A stretch of DNA of 16,980 bases from Thiotrichales bacterium HSG1 (lineage in GTDB: Bacteria; Pseudomonadota; Gammaproteobacteria; Beggiatoales; Beggiatoaceae), in NCBI GenBank assembly GCA_030378125.1, contig JAUCGN010000015.1, positions 1 through 16,980 on the forward strand. Reading direction: 5' to 3'. Every line of letters starts with the position of its first letter. The first letter of the stretch is position 1. The translations under genes were made by a program, and so were the position numbers. Below are positions 14,735-16,980 of the stretch, in pieces. Below the pieces are notes generated by a model. That model made no database searches and was not told where the DNA came from. It was given only the letters and a program-made list of their open reading frames with translations.

Positions 14735-15094
14735 TTATTGATGGTTTTTCATTTTATCTAAAATAGCTTGAATTTTACTATTAAGTTCAACCATTTCTTT
14801 ATCTGAATCAGTTATTTTTGGAGTTATCGTAACTTTTTTATCTTTCTGCCATTGGATAACAGCCGCCATCACCTGAACAACCGCAATACCAGTTGAAATC
14901 ATAGTCATTATCGTATTTGGATCAGTCCAAAATCCCATATCACCTCTAGCTGGTGGCAACTCCTTTCTTTTAACTTCTTCCAATCCATCAATATTTGTCC
15001 GCTCCAACCAATCCATCAAGTCCAATAAAGCATCTTCATTGACATCATCACCTTCCAACCGCAATTCTAACTTTATACCTTCTTCTATACTCAT
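14735..15094 (-). CDS. EACC1-like small component A, first gene of the operon
   Basis: A 119-residue protein with an AAGAGG ribosome site 6 bases before ATG 15094. The pattern is characteristic: an N-terminal strand/helix unit (IKLELRLEGDDVNEDALLDL, then DWLER), PPARGDMG at 47-54, a hydrophobic helix at about 60-82 (TIMTMISTGIAVVQVMAAVI), then QKDKKVTITPKI. This matches effector-associated constant component 1 proteins closely, better than copy B. These small proteins are thought to be a shared component of caspase/STAND conflict systems; their biochemical role is unknown. It heads the minus-strand operon, with the nuclease gene 13 bases downstream. Confidence 0.75.
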   Translation of the reverse strand: MSIEEGIKLELRLEGDDVNEDALLDLMDWLERTNIDGLEEVKRKELPPARGDMGFWTDPNTIMTMISTGIAVVQVMAAVIQWQKDKKVTITPKITDSDKEMVELNSKIQAILDKMKNHQ

Positions 15095-15154
15095 AAAAAC
15101 CTCTTTAATATAAAATGTTTAAACAAATTATGGCACCCTTCATATTCCAATAAA

Positions 15155-15266
15155 AGTAGTGAACAATTATTTCGGGAATAGAGTGAAACGGATTTCTCGA
15201 AACTGGAGCTGAATATTGGTTTTGGGAAATACACTTCGTTCCATTCCCGAAACAACTGTCAACTAT
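15155..15266. repeat. Inverted repeat of the TTTCGGGAAT family, copy 1
   Basis: The left arm includes TTATTTCGGGAATAGAGTGA and the right arm CATTCCCGAAACAACTGTCA; arms of about 45 bases pair imperfectly around a short loop. The same sequence family recurs at 16657-16780. Confidence 0.75.
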
Positions 15267-15473
15267 TTTTGAAAGGTATCCAAATTATCATATAAATACT
15301 GATAAATATCAATAGATTTATTTGATTAAAAGTTAAACATCAGGTAAATAGTTTAAGTGATGATGGAATGGTTTCAAAAATTGGCAATATAGAGGTGGTT
15401 AATTTGAATCTCAATGGTCAAAATGACAGCAATTCCCGTTTATAGGGCTTACGGATATTCGTCTTGTAACTTT

Positions 15474-15565
15474 TTGGTAGTCCTGCAATTTATAGTGATA
15501 AATCTATTAAGCACTTGATATTTAACATTTTTAAAAATGAACACTACTCTGTACAGGACTACCAA
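15474..15565. mobile_element. 92-bp element with 12-bp perfect terminal inverted repeats
   Basis: TTGGTAGTCCTG at 15474-15485 is exactly reverse-complementary to CAGGACTACCAA at 15554-15565. The 68-base interior is AT-rich and non-coding. Size and termini suit a MITE or internally deleted IS; no autonomous relative is in the window. The large loop makes a simple terminator unlikely. Confidence 0.6.
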
Positions 15566-15605
15566 TTTTTTTAACAGTCAATACCCAGAACCCAATTATA
15601 AAATT

Positions 15606-16562
15606 TTAATCATAAAGCCAACATGCAACATGATGTTTAACGGAATGTTCTATCAAATTAGGAGCATTTTGAACACAATGAGACGTATGTTTTGAACAAC
15701 GAGTGCTAAAACGACAACCATTTGGGTATTCAAATGGCATAGGAACATTACCAGAAATGGCTGCTAATCGTTCGTGTCCGGGTATAGGTAAAGTTTTTAG
15801 CAAAGCCTGAGTATAAGGATGCAAAGGATTTTTGAATAAAGGACGTACCTCGCTATGTTCCGCAATTTCTCCAGCATACATAACTATAACTCGCCCCGCA
15901 AAATGAGCCACAACTCCCAAATTATGAGTAATCAATAAAATAGCCATACCCATTTCATCTTGTAACTGTTTTAGCAAACGTAAAATTTGTGCTTGTATAG
16001 TTACATCCAAAGCTGTTGTCGGTTCATCTGCTATTAATAAGTCCGGTTTACAGGCCAATGCCATCGCAATCATTATCCTTTGCTTCATCCCTCCAGATAA
16101 CTCATGAGGATATTGGTCAACCCGACTATGTGGTGAAGAAATACCCACCTTTTCTATCAAATTTATAGCTTCTTGTCGAGCCTCATTTTCTGTCATCGCA
16201 AAATGCTGAATAAGAACTTCACCAATCTGATTGCCAACAGTAAACACAGGATTCAGGGAAGTCATCGGCTCCTGAAATATCATACCAATACGTTTACCTC
16301 TAATTTGTTGCAATTGCTTAGCAGGTAAACCAATCAATTCTTGATCTTTTAATTTTATGTTGCCTTTAGTGATCTTACCCGGTTCATCAATTAAACCCAT
16401 TATAGCCAGAGCTGTCACTGACTTGCCACAACCTGACTCTCCAACTAAAGCCACTGTTTCACCAGCATTTATATTGAAAGAAACATTTTGTACTACTTTT
16501 AACTCACCTCTGTCGGTGAAAAAAGAGATATGTAAATCATTAATATCTAAGATAGAATTCAT
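15606..16562 (-). CDS. dppD: Dipeptide/oligopeptide ABC transporter ATP-binding protein
   Basis: A 318-residue ATPase of the peptide/nickel import subfamily. Walker A GESGCGKS (41-48), Q-loop Q97 in IFQEPMTSLNP, signature LSGGMKQR (155-162), Walker B LLIADEPTTALD with D179 and E180, and switch His213. The C-terminal oligopeptide-transporter extension starts at HPYTQALLKTLP and carries Cys283, Cys289, Cys296 and Cys314 (GCRFSTRC and HVACW), as in DppD/OppD. The permeases and solute-binding protein are not in this window, nor is the partner ATPase gene directly downstream. dppD and oppD cannot be separated from sequence alone. Confidence 0.9.
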   Translation of the reverse strand: MNSILDINDLHISFFTDRGELKVVQNVSFNINAGETVALVGESGCGKSVTALAIMGLIDEPGKITKGNIKLKDQELIGLPAKQLQQIRGKRIGMIFQEPMTSLNPVFTVGNQIGEVLIQHFAMTENEARQEAINLIEKVGISSPHSRVDQYPHELSGGMKQRIMIAMALACKPDLLIADEPTTALDVTIQAQILRLLKQLQDEMGMAILLITHNLGVVAHFAGRVIVMYAGEIAEHSEVRPLFKNPLHPYTQALLKTLPIPGHERLAAISGNVPMPFEYPNGCRFSTRCSKHTSHCVQNAPNLIEHSVKHHVACWLYD

Positions 16563-16656
16563 TAATAGTTAGAGACTTATTTTAAGTGGTAGAGTCCAAG
16601 ATTAGGTTGTCTTAAACAAGTGATGGTTTTAAAAACTCTGAAAGGTTTAATAATAT

Positions 16657-16780
16657 CTTCGCCAATCCAAAAAATTGTTGTTTCGGGAATGAAATACGAT
16701 TTCCTGAAACTCAACCAAGACATTAGGTTTCGGGAAATCCACTTTGCTCCATTCCCAAAACAACCAGATGATTGGCGAAG
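16657..16780. repeat. Inverted repeat of the TTTCGGGAAT family, copy 2
   Basis: Outer arms CTTCGCCAATC (16657-16667) and GATTGGCGAAG (16770-16780) are perfect 11-mers. Inside, TTGTTTCGGGAATG and CATTCCCAAAACAA pair, followed by further complementary blocks around GTTTCGGGAAATCC. It sits between lipA and the dppD-like gene, both on the minus strand, and could terminate or attenuate transcription between them. Confidence 0.8.
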
Positions 16781-16831
16781 CTATTGGTTTAACATTACCT
16801 ATTTTAATTACCCAAGAATCATAATTGAGTG

Positions 16832-16980
16832 TCAATCTTGTCCTTTGATTTGTTGTTTTGCATGGTAAGAAGAACGCACTAAAGGACCACTGGCAATATT
16901 TTTAAACCCCATTTTATACCCAAGTTTTGCCAATTCATCAAATTCAGTTGGCAATATATACCGTTGCACTGGTAAATGTT
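16832..16980 (-). CDS. lipA: Lipoyl synthase, C-terminal fragment
   Basis: The minus strand encodes the last 48 or so codons of a gene entering from the right edge: [20 protein letters not shown], then [20 protein letters not shown], ending at TGA 16834-16832. [10 protein letters not shown] is the conserved C-terminal motif of LipA, the radical-SAM enzyme that inserts two sulfurs into octanoyl groups to make lipoyl cofactor; its Ser ligates the auxiliary 4Fe-4S cluster. The N-terminal two-thirds lie outside the window. Confidence 0.9.
   Translation of the reverse strand, partial: HLPVQRYILPTEFDELAKLGYKMGFKNIASGPLVRSSYHAKQQIKGQD

Larger units (their letters stand above)
15095..15605. other. 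Repeat-rich non-coding region between EACC1 operon and dppD
   Basis: No convincing gene. It contains a 112-bp inverted repeat (15155-15266), an unassigned AT-rich stretch, a short open stretch at about 15357-15446 (DDGMVSKIGNIEV) without recognised similarity, and the 92-bp inverted-repeat element at 15474-15565. Since the operon at 15094 reads away from here, its promoter should lie in this region, but none is clear. Confidence 0.6.

Noticed and set aside
14491..14766. 91-codon plus-strand frame over the nuclease gene
   Set aside because: Shadow of the minus-strand PD-(D/E)XK gene, which has clear motifs and operon context.
15357..15446. Short open stretch DDGMVSKIGNIEV as a gene fragment
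   Set aside because: No start with a ribosome site, no recognised similarity, and only 30 codons long.
15442..15462. atagggcttacggatattcg as a solo copy of the IS terminal repeat TAGGACTTACGC
   Set aside because: Only about 10 bases resemble it with mismatches and there is no partner end nearby; chance similarity is likely.
16620..16868. 82-codon plus-strand frame between dppD and lipA
   Set aside because: It is a translation of the inverted repeat and of the antisense of lipA; no family resemblance.

Overview
This is an AT-rich bacterial window, roughly two-thirds A+T by eye. It carries housekeeping genes typical of a Gram-negative proteobacterium: lolC/lolD for outer-membrane lipoprotein release, a dipeptide/oligopeptide ABC ATPase, and the end of lipoyl synthase. 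These sit between accessory genes, broken insertion sequences and many hairpin-forming repeats. Decayed IS elements, long dispersed inverted repeats, Hanks-type kinases, caspase-like proteases and STAND-type ATPases together resemble filamentous sulfur-oxidising gammaproteobacteria (Beggiatoa/Thiothrix-like). That placement is inference; no rRNA or marker alignment was possible.

Layout. 1-961: two nested, broken transposase genes (an ISAs1-type element lying in an IS4-type gene). 1155-4325: a 1056-residue multidomain membrane Ser/Thr kinase. 4327-5795: a GxxExxY protein and a secreted nuclease-like protein, bracketed by two copies of a long inverted repeat; the second copy is itself interrupted by another hairpin element. 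5805-6429: a minus-strand pseudogene hit by a GC-rich palindromic insert. 6563-8231: a membrane-anchored AAA/STAND-type ATPase split by a T9 homopolymer. 8438-8983: a secreted rhodanese. 9010-10927: lolC-lolD. 11066-12271: a decayed IS (DDE transposase, 20-bp perfect terminal inverted repeats). 12226-15094, minus strand: a six-ORF, tightly coupled caspase/EACC1-like operon whose last gene is cut by that IS. 15095-15605: non-coding and repeat-rich, with a 92-bp MITE-like element. 15606-16562: dppD/oppD-like. 16832-16980: lipA C-terminus.

The most notable system is the minus-strand operon. Its order is EACC1-like protein A, PD-(D/E)XK nuclease, a 35-codon caspase N-terminal stub, EACC1-like protein B, an intact caspase-like protease with a coiled-coil tail, and a DUF4407-like membrane protein. 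Small constant components next to caspases and nucleases are a known theme of predicted NTP-regulated conflict (defence or suicide) systems. Here the EACC1 + caspase module appears duplicated and partly deleted. The kinase and the split ATPase upstream could belong to the same regulatory-conflict inventory, but no direct link is visible.
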